Below are positions 1 to 10,492 of a stretch of 64,000 nucleotides of DNA, piece by piece. Made by a program: the position numbers and the translations under genes. The stretch is from positions 248,001 through 312,000 of the forward strand of contig JADNRV010000022.1 in assembly GCA_015499995.1 (NCBI GenBank). Reading direction: 5' to 3'. Positions within the stretch are counted from its first letter, which is position 1, and the number at the start of each line of letters is the position of its first letter. Source of the stretch: Flammula alnicola (taxonomy: Eukaryota > Basidiomycota > Agaricomycetes > Agaricales > Strophariaceae). The notes beneath the pieces were generated by a model that was not told where the DNA came from, ran no database searches, and worked only from the letters and a program-made list of their open reading frames with translations.

Positions 1-659
1 GCAGATAAAATCGATGCTGCTTTGGAGGAACCTGTCGATGGTCAAGCTTTGAAGCAACTGGAACAGACCTTGGGTACGAGACCTTTCTTCGAATCCTCGT
101 CTGCTGCGTAGAGGCTAAAGTGTATAATTTTACCACCAGTGCCGTCCGAAATGACCAAATCTGCATTTTGGCTGAGATTCTTCTTCCGAACTCATCAAAT
201 CCGGATGGAAGAGGAGAAGCGTAAGGCGCTGATACGTAGTGAGTGTATTCATCCAACTTCTAGTTTCAACGCACTAACTGTCCTTAAATTCCAGGCTCGA
301 CGGATAACGACGAAGACTTTAGCTGGGAGGACGAAGAGGAAGACATGTCTCCAACTACTGGACTAGCAAGTTCGTTGAACCTGCATCGCGCCTTCAAGCA
401 AATCCGTGAGTCGAGCTTCGCTTCAGTTGAATTCAACTTCTACTAACACCCCGTGAAACAAATAGTTGGACGAAAAGTCCACGAATCATTCTCTCATTAT
501 TCCCGCCCCAGGACAGGGTACAGGAGGTACCAACACTCCTCGTGTCAGTAGCGAGGACAGCTTTGACCTCGTTTCGTCATCTAACGCCAGCGCCGTTGGC
601 GATGAGAAACCATCAAAACGGAAAGATGACGACGAGGAGGCGATAGCGACTGGGAATAA
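1..659 (+). CDS. BSD-domain protein, 3' part (5' end outside window)
   Basis: The gene enters from the left edge in frame at base 1. Exon 1 appears to end at 73, and splicing to 140 gives a block (LVPSEMTKSAFWLRFFF, then HQI and an EEEKRKAL helix) that has the look of a BSD domain, with the paired aromatic residues typical of TFIIH p62, BSDC1 and Dos2-like proteins. A second join (239 to about 297) leads into an acidic stretch, DNDEDFSWEDEEED, then a Ser-rich tail containing SSEDSFDLVSS. BSD proteins are linked to transcription and chromatin, but the role of this one is not shown. The likely end is DSDWE followed by TAA at 657-659, and it is one base out of frame with the preceding DDDEE. Either a base is missing near 640 or the tail reads through in the other frame. 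The boundary of the last intron (about 409 to 465 or 511) is not resolved. Confidence 0.65.
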
Positions 660-813
660 ATTCCTTTCCCTTGTTTGTATTTTATTTCTACGGATTCTAT
701 TTCGCCTGCGATCTGGAACGAGAAAAAATTTCTTGTACTGTACGTGTTTGTATTTACTGGTCTGATTGAATATCCTGCTGGTACTTGATGGAAATCTCGC
801 ATAAGCGTTGGAA

Positions 814-1172
814 TTGGGTGCCGTCGTTCTAAACAGCTTTAACACTGTACTCTAAAACAATTGATTGAATGCGATATGTACTGTTCATTAAGTAACCTCT
901 CTCTTGACTTCGACCATGGACCCGACTAGTACTTGTACGTCTGGATTCACCCACTGCAACTTTATTCGACCATCTGAAAAAGGTGTGTTACGGAGGAATT
1001 TCGATTGGATACCACAAATCCAAATTTCTGAAGTGACTCCTTATTTCTGATTCTCAAATATAATAGGATCCGAGAAGTCAAAGACATCCCACCGTCAGCG
1101 GCAGCCTGCAGTCGATTCAGAAATCCTACCCCGACTTCCCTAATCCTATCTAATCCTAACATGTTTTTTGAC
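814..1172 (+). repeat. Dispersed repeat, copy 1 (inverted partner at 53900-54270)
   Basis: This segment of about 360 bp matches the reverse complement of 53900-54270 along its whole length, with small indels. Both copies carry CTTGACTTCGACCATGGACC and end next to TTAGGATTAGATAGGATTAGGG-like sequence (here as its complement). I see no coding potential. Short, non-coding and dispersed, it looks like a MITE or SINE-like element. No terminal inverted repeat is obvious. Confidence 0.85.
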
Positions 1173-2538
1173 AGGACCCTCTAACTAAGACCTGCCTGGA
1201 GCACGAGACAAAAGCGAGCTCCCGTTCCAGCCTGACGTCTTGCACAAGTTTAATTGTCTTGCCATATGCAAGGCATCGTCGCAGCACTTCCAGTTAGAAG
1301 GGTATGATATACCAGAACCTCAGGGTCCATGTGCAAGTCTTCAGTTCTTCTAATACTATTACTTCTTTCTGCCTTTCAAATGGAATGGGGCGACGTTTGG
1401 AGGGAAAGGGCGAGAGGGGACAGGGCGGGAGAATATCTCAAACTCTCGTCTCTACGTTTTCGAGAGAACGCGTGCACAATATAAATGGGTCCGGAGGCCA
1501 AATCAGGATATAAGTCGCGAACCATTCGACCGTTGCTGCCAGCCAGCCGAACTATGGAAGCAAGAAATTTAATTAGGTTGGTTAAAATTTAAGGTAGAAA
1601 GCAGCGAGCCTAGACTCACGAAAATCGTATGAGTCCATATTGCCACTGGCATGCACCATACGCACACCCTCATCAAACGTGAGGTGTGTGTGCCGGAAGA
1701 GTACACTGTGTCAAACATGTAATTGAACCTCTCGTTATCGAATGCGCCCAAGGTGGTATAAACCTCCGAGTCTGAGCCATGCTTTCCCTAAAATGTGCAC
1801 AAATACTATATGATCGGAGAAGGACATACCCTATGCATATATTTGACCTTGACTCGGAGACGGAAGAACGGATCGGGGGAAAATACATCCCCACGTAACG
1901 TATGTGTAAGTATTAAGGTGGGTGGTGAGCAATTTAAGAGCCTTCACAACTAAGCCTGGCGGGCGTGTACCCGCCATCATGATGGATGAACAGCACAGAG
2001 AGAATGGAGAAAAATACGTTGAAAAGTTGGAGCTCCCTGAAGCCCATATACTCGAGTATCTGCAAGATAACATACGTTAAGCATTTTATTATCTATCACA
2101 TGTGAAGCAAAAGAATGGCATAATTTAGGGCTTTACGCTGGGCCAGATAATCCAGTCGTCGTCTCAATCGAAGAATTCGAAGGTGACATGCGCCTAAAAC
2201 GCCGTATGCTTTTTTCCTGGTTCAAAGCCAGTTCCTGGCGCTGGCTTACTTGCTATGAGGGGTGGTCTGCTTCGATTTTGCCACTGGGGGACCAAGGATG
2301 CCTTGATTATCAACCATAGACCTTAGGTTTCCAGGTTTTCAGGTTACAGGTCCGGTACTTGTACTGCCATCTGCTGATAACCTTTCTGAAGCCGTCTTTG
2401 GAAATACATAGGCCTTTTTAAGATTTCTTTTTATTTATTTTATTTATTTTAAATCAACAATTTATCATCTGTTGAATAAATGCGCCTACCCCCATGCAAG
2501 TCGCCATCCTCCATCCCCCGTCTCCGTGAATAACACTA
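1173..2538. other. Gene-free stretch
   Basis: Only short ORFs without recognisable domains are present. There is an AT-rich run (TTTATTTATTTTATTTATTT) near 2430. I see no gene here. Confidence 0.5.
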
Positions 2539-3895
2539 TCAAACCTTCTCCAAGTGCGCCTTAGTTACGTCGGCAAGGCTGATATTACCCTCGTCGTCGT
2601 TGTATGCTGAAGAAACGTTGACAAAATTGAGCACAGTTGCGCCGGGGGAGGTGCCATGGTTTTGGCTCGAACCAATGGTGTTACTGCCTGAAGCTTTGCG
2701 GAGCGAGGGATCCGTAGTCATTTCTATATCGGTGCTTATTAACACCACCGGCCGCGCGTGGTTGGAGATTCCGTTTTGTGGCATCGCAACGTCCGTTCCC
2801 AGGCCCATCTTCATATTGCGGTACACGCGGCAAGATAGAATGTTCACGAGCACCAAATGGCAAACCAGGAACATGACGTTAAGCGGTGGCTCAAATACGT
2901 ATGCGCAGGTTACCAGGAAAGGATCCGTGATGAAGACGACCCTTGACCAAAAGGCATGAGTTCTATGCAGATGTGTTCTATAATGGAATGGAAAAGAAGA
3001 CTCACAGAAAGTACAGGTGACTATCCTTCACCAGGGCCTTTGATACGATGGGCAAAGAGGTGCCAAAGGCGAGTAGTGAGAACTTTGCGCGTGTAGTGGT
3101 CTCGGAGTCGCGCAGGAACATCTGAAAAAATCGATATGCGATGGCAACGTAGACCAGGGTGTCATACACCATTAGGATGATGTTCGTGGGGCCGAAGAAT
3201 GGGCCATGCACGCTCTCACCGCAATATTGGGTCGTCGCAATGTGCGTCGCCGTGAAGGTTTGTGGGAGTGTCAAGAGCATGGCGATGACGGCGAGAAATA
3301 GGATGCCGTAAGATATTACGACGAGCCTGTTCATGTTATACAACGCGCACACACGGAGATAAAAAAGCGCTATGGTTGACGCTACGTAGATGACCAATAG
3401 TGCGTTGAGTGCGTCGTAATATGTGCTGCAGTTTTCTAGAGGTAGTGCTGGTGAAAGGATGAGCCGTTTGTATAGCGTGAAGGGTAGACCCGTAAACTCA
3501 CTCAAGAGGACTGCTCTGGCCAGGGTATACGCAAGCAGAGTGATTCTGTTATCGAAAATTCCAATAGTTCAGGCTGAATTAATATTCTGGAAGTTCGATG
3601 TCGCTTACCTGGTAACGAAGTAAAGGACAGTAGGCAACTTCATTCTATAGAAGAACAACAGCTTGAAATCATTCTTGAAGTTATCAAGCACATCATATAT
3701 CAACACCTATGTCGTCCAACATGAACGTCATTTGATAAATGAGATGAAAATATGCCGATAACGTACAGCAGTACACCCGACGTGAATGTATATCGCGACG
3801 CTGAGCTGATACGCCAAGTGAGGAGGGAAGAGCTGGAGCGGCGTCGAGACAATAGTATACGTCGCATTAGCTTCGGAGGCCGATTCCAGAAACAT
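2539..3895 (-). CDS. DUF6533-type seven-helix membrane protein
   Basis: Splicing gives one continuous protein. It starts at ATG 3895 (MFLESASEANATYTIVS). The first intron (about 3769 to 3710) joins GCTA to VLIYDVLDNFKNDFKL and then MKLPTVLYFVTR, the family signature (acidic short loop, then Lys-Leu-Pro and aromatic-rich helix). A second intron lies near 3612-3542. Further hydrophobic helices follow: ALLVIYVASTIALFYLRV, VVISYGILFLAVIAMLL, IILMVYDTLVYVAIAYRFF and VMFLVCHLVLVNILSCRVYR. The last one ends in the Cys-Arg-Val-Tyr-Arg-Asn motif common in this family. A Ser/Thr-rich cytoplasmic tail runs to TGA at 2539. The family is expanded in Agaricomycetes and its members are plasma-membrane proteins of unknown function, sometimes compared with receptors. 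No ligand or partner can be inferred. Confidence 0.75.
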
Positions 3896-4858
3896 GGCTC
3901 GAATTCTTGCGGTTACATCATCTGCGCTTCTGCTATAAGTACAGACCTGAGAGAGCCATTCATCAAACCTTCTCGTTAAAACCATCTCCCGCGGTCCTCC
4001 AATGAAGGCCCTCAGCGCGCAGCGTCCATTCGAAGTTCGAACACCATTTCGATGAGGAAGTATCATTATTCTGATACCGAAGCTGATCGCTGCGAGACCA
4101 GTGCCGATAACGAAAAATAGGACGCTGTATTTTCTTGCGTTCTTGCACGCGGTGATGGAATATCCTAGTTTTAGACCAGGGAACGGGAAGGATATTATTG
4201 TCCAACCTATCTCGGTCGTCACGGTAGTGATATTCCTACGCCTCAACTGGACCGAAGTGGCGCTCTTGTGTAAAGTGAGGTCCCGTCTTCAAACACCGCC
4301 ATTTAGGTGGGCTTCACGGAGTTTGCATAACATTTGCATAACTTGACCATCTCATCAAGATGGGTTATCTTGAGGTCATGATATTATATGATCTGGCAAA
4401 GGCTTGACGTCTTCGTTCAGACTCTGAACGAAGACGAAAGACGCATGAGCGCTGTTGAGAACAGTAAGTACATAATTGTATCCCACGGGTACTTATCCGT
4501 TAGGTACCCAATACTCTGCAGTGCACTACGCACATGAGGGTCTATGGCAAAACCAAAACAAAGACCAACGGTAGCAAGTCGGCCGGCAGGCTGAAGCACG
4601 TGTCCGGTAGCGATGACTATACTTGGAATGATCAAGACAAGCTCGAGTAATAATAGTAGGAGAAATGTATGTGATATGTTGGAACTCGAGTTTGATGGGA
4701 CAGGTGTGTTTGGCGTTTTGGCGGAGTGTCGTTACTCGTATACCTGCAATTCGAGACGCCCATGATACCCGGTACAGTTCCTGTATATAGTTAAAAAACT
4801 CAACATCACGTGCCCGTTCCCACGGTGCGACGCGTCTCTTAATTAGTTTTCTTATCAA
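3896..4858 (-). other. Uncertain region, possible decayed membrane-protein gene
   Basis: The minus strand carries two hydrophobic stretches: KYSVLFFVIGTGLAAISFGI (about 4130-4070) and DTIMYLLFSTALM (about 4490-4430). They lie in separate short ORFs that I could not splice into one protein. They may be leftovers of another helical membrane-protein gene next to the intact one at 2539-3895, but no family signature is visible. Confidence 0.25.
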
Positions 4859-5332
4859 ATGCAATCGACGCGTTTATCTACTCAATCGCGCCAATCGATG
4901 GCCGGGGAAAGCACAGAGAAGCAACTCAGCTTCAAGATAAACGACGTACGGCGCCTTTGCTGGCAGATTCTCCTCGAAAAACTCCCATTTGGCCCTCATG
5001 ACTATGAGTTGGATGTGCTTACTCGCATTCTTGACAAAGAAAATGTCATTGCTGCATCTGCGACAGGCTCGGGAAAGTCGGCGTACATATACATGGTTAT
5101 GATCATCATATTAGCTATTTCAGAAAATCCCTCTCTATGCCCCTTCGCAAAGTTCCCCAATGATCCAGCTATGGTCGTCGTGTGTCCAACAACAGCCTTA
5201 GAAGAAGATTTAGTATGTCAGCCCCGACTTTCTGGTACCAGAAACAACCGAAACTCAAGCTATGATATAAATACAAGATCAATTTGCGCTTGGAGCGTGA
5301 CGGTCGCTGATAAGGTGTTTGAGCTGGAGTAG
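4859..5332 (+). pseudogene. RecQ-like helicase N-terminal fragment
   Basis: The ORF encodes a helicase N-terminus: a leader helix, a Q-motif-like region (CWQILLEKLPFGPHDYELDV), a Walker A motif (AASATGSGKSAYIYM) and motif Ia-like VVVCPTTALEEDL. Homology stops at about 5215. The remaining codons are unrelated and a stop follows. The DExH box, the SAT motif and the whole second RecA lobe are absent from the next kilobase, so it cannot be a working helicase. Truncated DEAD/RecQ fragments of this kind are common in mushroom genomes. A distant continuation through an intron is possible but nothing supports it. Confidence 0.6.
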
Positions 5333-5735
5333 AGTGGTTTCCCAGCTCGTAAAAGAGTGTCGCAGAGGTAGCTTTCCAGCACGTACCGGTGTTTGGGGGT
5401 ATTGAGGGGTATTGAGAAGTTTTTCTGCGAGCGGCATGCAGATAAGATGGGTGACTGATACGGACGCAGACGCGATTACTACGGTATAGTGCGACTAGCA
5501 GACTCCATATAAAGTGATCGATTGATCATCCATGTATGACGCACGGGGTGAAATATACGGCCCGAAGTAGCCAAAAGAGCTTTTCCGATATGGGAGAGGA
5601 CATTGCTCAGACCGGTTGTGAGAAACATTGCATGCCTTCTGAAATATTATCACTATGTACACTCAACATGCCAATATCTCCCTCCTCATATTCATAACTT
5701 AAAGAAGAGCCTTCATGATGACGAGAGTCGTAAGA
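5333..5735. other. Intergenic stretch
   Basis: This lies between the helicase fragment and the 3' end of the aldo/keto reductase gene. A short GGGGTATTGAG duplication is visible near 5397-5415; nothing else is recognisable. Confidence 0.5.
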
Positions 5736-7549
5736 TCAGGAGTGTCCGATGATGTTTGTTGGTTTGTATGGCTCCTCAAGGTACTTGATCTCTTCTTCAG
5801 AAAGCTTTACATGCAAGCCAGCTAGAAAAGAATCTCAGATTCGAAGTTCGTATTGATGATTGAAGCTCATACCAATGATGTCTTCTAAGTTCTTGAGGCT
5901 GGTTGTGCCAACAATCGGAGCAGAAACACCTGAAGGAGTTCTTCAGCATGAATCGGTTCATTAAATACACCAACTTACCCTCTTTTGCTAGGATCCAGGC
6001 AACGCTGACCTGGGCCATGGTAATGCCTCGTTTTTTGGCAACCTCTTCCACACTGTGCGACGTAAGTTTAATCTATATATTTGAAAAGAGTAAACCTTGA
6101 ACAGACCGTGCCAGGATGTCGGATGTGCCTGGGGCACCTAAATAGTTCTTGATGTACCTACATCTTTGTTTAGCCCATACCTCTTGAACCTACAAGGTCA
6201 CCAAAACTTACCAATCAGTATCTCCACGCTTGGTTTTCTCTATGAGAGGTCGAGTAAGAATACCTCCAGCAAGTGGAGACCATGGAATGGATCCGACACC
6301 GAAAAGCTGAAATATCAAAGCGAGGTTAATCTCGTTGAGTTATGACGCTGAACGCAACATACTTTCAGCGTCGGTAACATTTCGCGCTCTTCCTCGCGGT
6401 AAAGGAGACTGTACTGGTTTTGCATAGATATGAATGGGGTGAGTTTGTTGTTGATTGCGTAGTCTGCCAGGGAATGATGTCAGCTTGCATTGATCTCAAG
6501 GTTTTTGAGTGGGATCGCATACTTTGCATAGCGTGGACTAAGGGATTATATGGTCAGACAATCGAAAAAGGTCAAAATTTTTTGATGCGCCGACTTACAT
6601 TGGTAAGCAAAACAGGAGCTCATCCCGATGTAACGCACGTAACCTGCTTGAACGACATCATGCAGAGCTTGCATCTGAAGCATGTTATTGACGATACAAT
6701 TGATGTCACAATTATCTCACCGTCTCTTCGATAGGAGTATCGGGGTCAAATCGATGACCTAGATAAAACATCAGCCACAAGAAAAAGAGAGAACAAAATA
6801 AAATCGACATTGGAACAGATCGATATAATCAAGCTGCAAGCGTTCAAGACTGTGCTTGACAGCCTCAAAGATATGCTGGAAGACATATATTCAGAACGTG
6901 ATATTATGATGGGGGGAGAACGAACCTTGCGACTAAGCCCATGCTGATTAATATAACCAGCGTCGTCAGGGTTAATTTTACTGGCATAGAAGTTGGTGCC
7001 AAATTCACGAGCGACTGGGCCAGACAACTAAATGAATTGCAATCAGAACATAAGCATAGCGTTCTCATGTGATGTGTCTTGCTTCACTTGCCTTCGTCAT
7101 AACAACAATTTCATCTCGAGGAAGCTTCAACTCTTTGATAGCTTTCCCTAGGATGATCTCAGAGAGACCATTAGAATAAACCTAAATTTTGAACACTAAA
7201 AGATGTGCGGAGAGCATATAATAATGAAACGAGTTACGTTGGCCGTGTCGAATGTTTGAATGCCGGCGTCATATCTGTTAAGTTGTTACACCGTCAGACA
7301 GCAGACAAAAGCCCTAAGTACGAGTACTTACGCAGCTTTGATATGCTTGACAGCCTCCTCCTCACCCAAAACCCACTCCTGCCACTCGGGGCTTCCATAT
7401 TGCATCGTCCCAAGAATGACTTTTGATATCTTGAGACCTGACTTGCCCAAACGAACTAAATGAGATGTAAGCCTGAATAAACTTTGCAGATCGTGTTAAC
7501 TGTGCGTACCGTAGGGGACCTTTGAAGTTGCTTTAACAGCTTCAGACAT
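5736..7549 (-). CDS. Aldo/keto reductase (NADPH-dependent)
   Basis: This multi-exon gene starts at ATG 7549 (MSEAVK) and ends with TGA at 5736 (..IIGHS). Spliced reading gives a (beta/alpha)8-barrel aldo/keto reductase. The N-terminus has LGKSGLKISKVILGTMQYG. The Asp and Tyr of the catalytic tetrad are in FDTANVYSNG, the Lys in IVVMTK and the His in LFQCHRFDPDTPIEET. Further conserved blocks are AGYVRYIGMSSC, SMQNQYSLLYREEE, GVGSIPWSPLAGG and SVAWILAKEG..APIVGTTS. It would reduce aldehydes or ketones with NADPH in the cytosol. The sequence resembles the fungal sub-group that includes versiconal hemiacetal acetate reductase-like enzymes, but the substrate is unknown. All intron phases checked are consistent, so the gene looks intact. 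No pathway neighbour is adjacent. Confidence 0.88.
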
Positions 7550-8345
7550 AGTGAATTATTGGGGCGAGCAAGGATGGGAGTGTGCATGATTTATCCCACA
7601 TCCACTATACTTATAGTCATCAGCAAAAAGCCCAGAGAATCATAACTGATCATGGCGTATTGCGGAGTTTGCGATCGAGAAATAAACCGCAGCGGCATCG
7701 CGGCTGTGATATGCTAAAAGTAATCCATCATCTCGATCACAATGATCAAATTCTCGCAATTGCTTCAGTTTAAGCAGAATATCTCAGATTTGGAAAAGCC
7801 GGGTGTCCGGCGGCTGGCGGCTGGCTGGCTGGCTATTTTGGGCGGTGGGAAGATGTACCGCCGGCTCCGGCGGCCACCTTTGCAATGAGATATGTTGTCG
7901 ATCCCGCCCCAAGCCCGCCCACCCATTCATAAATATACTACCTTAGTAACTATAAATTAGAAACCCTCGCCGGGGGATAGTATCACTAAATTACCAGACA
8001 ATACATATATAAGTATACATAAATTATGAGGCAGTCATACACACATGGCTGCTTTCAACTTTCCCCGCCTTTCTCGAATCCTTAACAAAGATCTAGAGAA
8101 GGGTGGGTATGTGCCAGGACCATAAAATTTAATTCAAAATAATCCCGCCTAATATATAAAGAGCGGTATGTAGCAGTGGAGGCTCCGAGTCTCTGACTTA
8201 TCTCGCTGGTGCATGCTCATAGGATGAAACCCTCGATAGTACTTACTTACATACATAGATATTACTGCTGGAGATATATAACAATATTAAAGAATACTTA
8301 CACACTTACAGAACAGCATTGTATCATTAGGGCGATGGACACTGA
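7550..8345. other. Gene-free stretch left of the Ngaro element
   Basis: It contains the AKR promoter, a GGCTGG-rich inverted repeat arm (7765-7834, listed separately) and AT-rich DNA. Only short, unsupported ORFs are present. It may be the left half of an older element split by the Ngaro insertion. Confidence 0.45.
7765..7834 (+). repeat. Left arm of inverted repeat flanking the Ngaro element
   Basis: The arm holds a TTAAGC start, TTGGAAAAGCCGGGTGTCCGG and a run of GGCTGG units. The reverse complement of 13999-14070 matches it imperfectly, with the same order of blocks (TTAA, ATCTC, TTGGAAAA, CCGGGTGTCCGG, GGCTGG run). Confidence 0.7.
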
Positions 8346-8549
8346 CGTAATCGCTAGAACTTTAGAACCTCACAATCGTCACACATGCAAGAAATGTAAA
8401 TACATTTCTTGGGTTTGGGGGAAAGCGTGCGAATGGAAAGAGAAATCACGAGACGCACACTTTGAGCGTGTTCTTAGGATCAGCTAGGAATATTCTGAGT
8501 ACTTAGCCGAAGACTAATAGAATATTCATAAGAGGAGTCAAGCTAACCC
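8346..8549 (-). repeat. Ngaro repeat B2 (204 bp)
   Basis: It reads as identical to B1 at 8790-8993. It forms the 3' end of the element on the minus strand. Identity stops after AGCTAACCC, where this copy continues CCAAG and B1 continues TCCACAG. Confidence 0.93.
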
Positions 8550-8597
8550 CCAAGAACACACTGAGAAAAGAAGATATCTAGGGCAGAGGTGGGTGGG

Positions 8598-8785
8598 TCA
8601 GAAAAAATTTTCTCGACACTTTGAGGTGGAGGAGAAAAGAGAAAAACTCAAGTCACTCTCACGTGCTCAGCTGCAACTTTGAGCCCGAGGAGTCACTTGA
8701 TTTTTTCTTGTTCTAATCTAGCTTACAAAGCACTAGTTCTGTGTTAATCGACTCGATATATCTCGATGAATAACTAGAACTGCAG
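8598..8785 (-). repeat. Ngaro repeat A2 (188 bp)
   Basis: It reads as identical to A1 at 13776-13963, from TCAGAAAAAATTTTCTCG to AACTAGAACTGCAG. A 48-bp spacer separates it from B2 and 4 bp separate it from B1. Confidence 0.93.
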
Positions 8786-8789
8786 GCTT

Positions 8790-8993
8790 CGTAATCGCTA
8801 GAACTTTAGAACCTCACAATCGTCACACATGCAAGAAATGTAAATACATTTCTTGGGTTTGGGGGAAAGCGTGCGAATGGAAAGAGAAATCACGAGACGC
8901 ACACTTTGAGCGTGTTCTTAGGATCAGCTAGGAATATTCTGAGTACTTAGCCGAAGACTAATAGAATATTCATAAGAGGAGTCAAGCTAACCC
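8790..8993 (-). repeat. Ngaro repeat B1 (204 bp)
   Basis: This is the internal copy of the B repeat, adjoining A2 as expected for a split direct repeat. Between it and the recombinase stop lies an A-rich run (9098-9139 on the plus strand). Confidence 0.92.
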
Positions 8994-9145
8994 TCCACAG
9001 AGCTGCGCTCACAACAGCTGACTCCGAATGAATCAGCTTCCCCAAACAGAGCGCGACGACATATAGTTTCCGAATGAACAGAAAGAGTAACTGATCAAAT
9101 AAAAAAATAAAAAAAAATAAAAAATAAAAAAAAAAAAATAACTAA

Positions 9146-10492
9146 TCAATTGTGAACTCTACGGAAAGCAGACATAGTGTCGATAACCAAGGCTGCACGA
9201 GAAGAAGAGAAAGAATTAGTAATAAACAGAGGCAAAATGCCTTCAATACGACGCCAATATTCTAAGAAAGACTTTGACTTCCAACGACCTTGCACAGCTA
9301 CCACGTCTGGAGAAGTACCACGAAGTAACAACTCAGTTGCCCCGCCAATCCGGAATGCATGACCGGCCATCCGAGGCAACCCAGCCTGAACCCACACGTC
9401 CTCGCAACGACCCAAGAACCACGCTCGAGTCATAGGTGCATGACTACCATTGGCCGTGACGAAGGAGAAGAAAGGCGCATCAGGTGGTACCGCCGAGTTC
9501 GTGGCAAGATGATGTTGCAAAGCCACGAAAGGATCGGCAGGGTCTGAAATTTTTGTAACAACGATGTCGGCACCCACATTATGAGTGGTTTTCGTCCACG
9601 GGATATGAAAGGTCGCTGACGAGATACCACCAGCATCGTCGCGGAAGGACAAAGGACAACCCCGAGAGACGTGCTTTGAAGAATCAAAAGTATGACGAGA
9701 ACTAATGATCAATTCTCCTGCAGAAGACAGATGAGAATCAATTATGGAAAACAATGGAAATTAAGCACCTAAACGACAGCAAGACCAAAAAGCTATGCAA
9801 GCTATAGCCCAAACTGCTGCATCGAAAGAAGAAGATAAATCCAGACCCCGCCGGAGAGCGTGCAGATGCTGAATCGTTACGGGTGGGCGCTTTGCACGAC
9901 GAGACGTGTCTGGGACAAGTTTGGAAACACCATTCTTGACCGTACGCAACATATCCCTGCCATGCCAAGGAGCACCATTGATAGTATGCCAGAAGTGAAG
10001 ACCACCCAACCAATTGTCTAAAGTGGTACGGGCGACCTTACCAGCAGCCATCGCGGTTGCAAACCCAGCGAGGATGACCTCAGAAGCAGGCATGCGATCC
10101 TCTTCACTAATCCCGCGGAAATCACAATATTGGGTAAAACGTAAAAGGCCGGCACTGTAGACTGACCGCGTGTCTTCGTCCAGCGAAAATAGCATAACGT
10201 GAAGTAGGGCCAGAGCATCGGAGGAAGGAAGAGTGTTGGCGAGAGAATGGCGAAAAGGAAGGGTGGCTGGAGTAGTCCAAGAAATAAGCCTCTCAGAGGC
10301 TAGGACATGAGGACGGAAAGGAGAAGGAGTATAAGAGTCGCCAGCACGAGGCTTGCGGGGCTTTTTAATTCGACGAACTGAAGATTGCGGTAGCCTTATC
10401 TGCGAGCTCATGCCCACTCGAGCATACAGAAGGGCCGCTTCAGCTGCCACGTCGACACCTGCCAACGCACCTGCAAGGAGATTCTCAGACAT
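9146..10492 (-). CDS. Ngaro tyrosine recombinase (integrase)
   Basis: ATG is at 10492 and the stop at 9146, with a 51-bp intron (9768-9718). Splicing restores CRLGELIISSR, which supplies the first catalytic Arg exactly at the exon junction. Downstream are HAFRIGGATELLLRG (the HxxR box), then GRWKSKSFLEYWRRI with the His/Trp-position Trp and the nucleophilic Tyr. The N-terminal exon is a helical core-binding region (ADRMPASEVILAGFATAMA-type segment; LDNWLGGLHFWHTINGAPW). The full R-H-R-Y set is therefore present, and the enzyme would recombine a circular DNA intermediate into the genome. The ATG overlaps the RT stop codon in ATGTCTGA, suggesting translation by termination-reinitiation or a spliced subgenomic transcript. 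Confidence 0.9.

Noticed and set aside
814..1172. Telomere or subtelomere junction, from the TTAGGATTAGATAGGATTAGGG edge
   Set aside because: Only a degenerate pair of telomere-like units is present, and ordinary genes lie on both sides; it is part of the dispersed repeat.
9098..9139. Poly(A) tail of a LINE or SINE
   Set aside because: The A-rich run lies inside the Ngaro element between the recombinase stop and B1, not at an element end.
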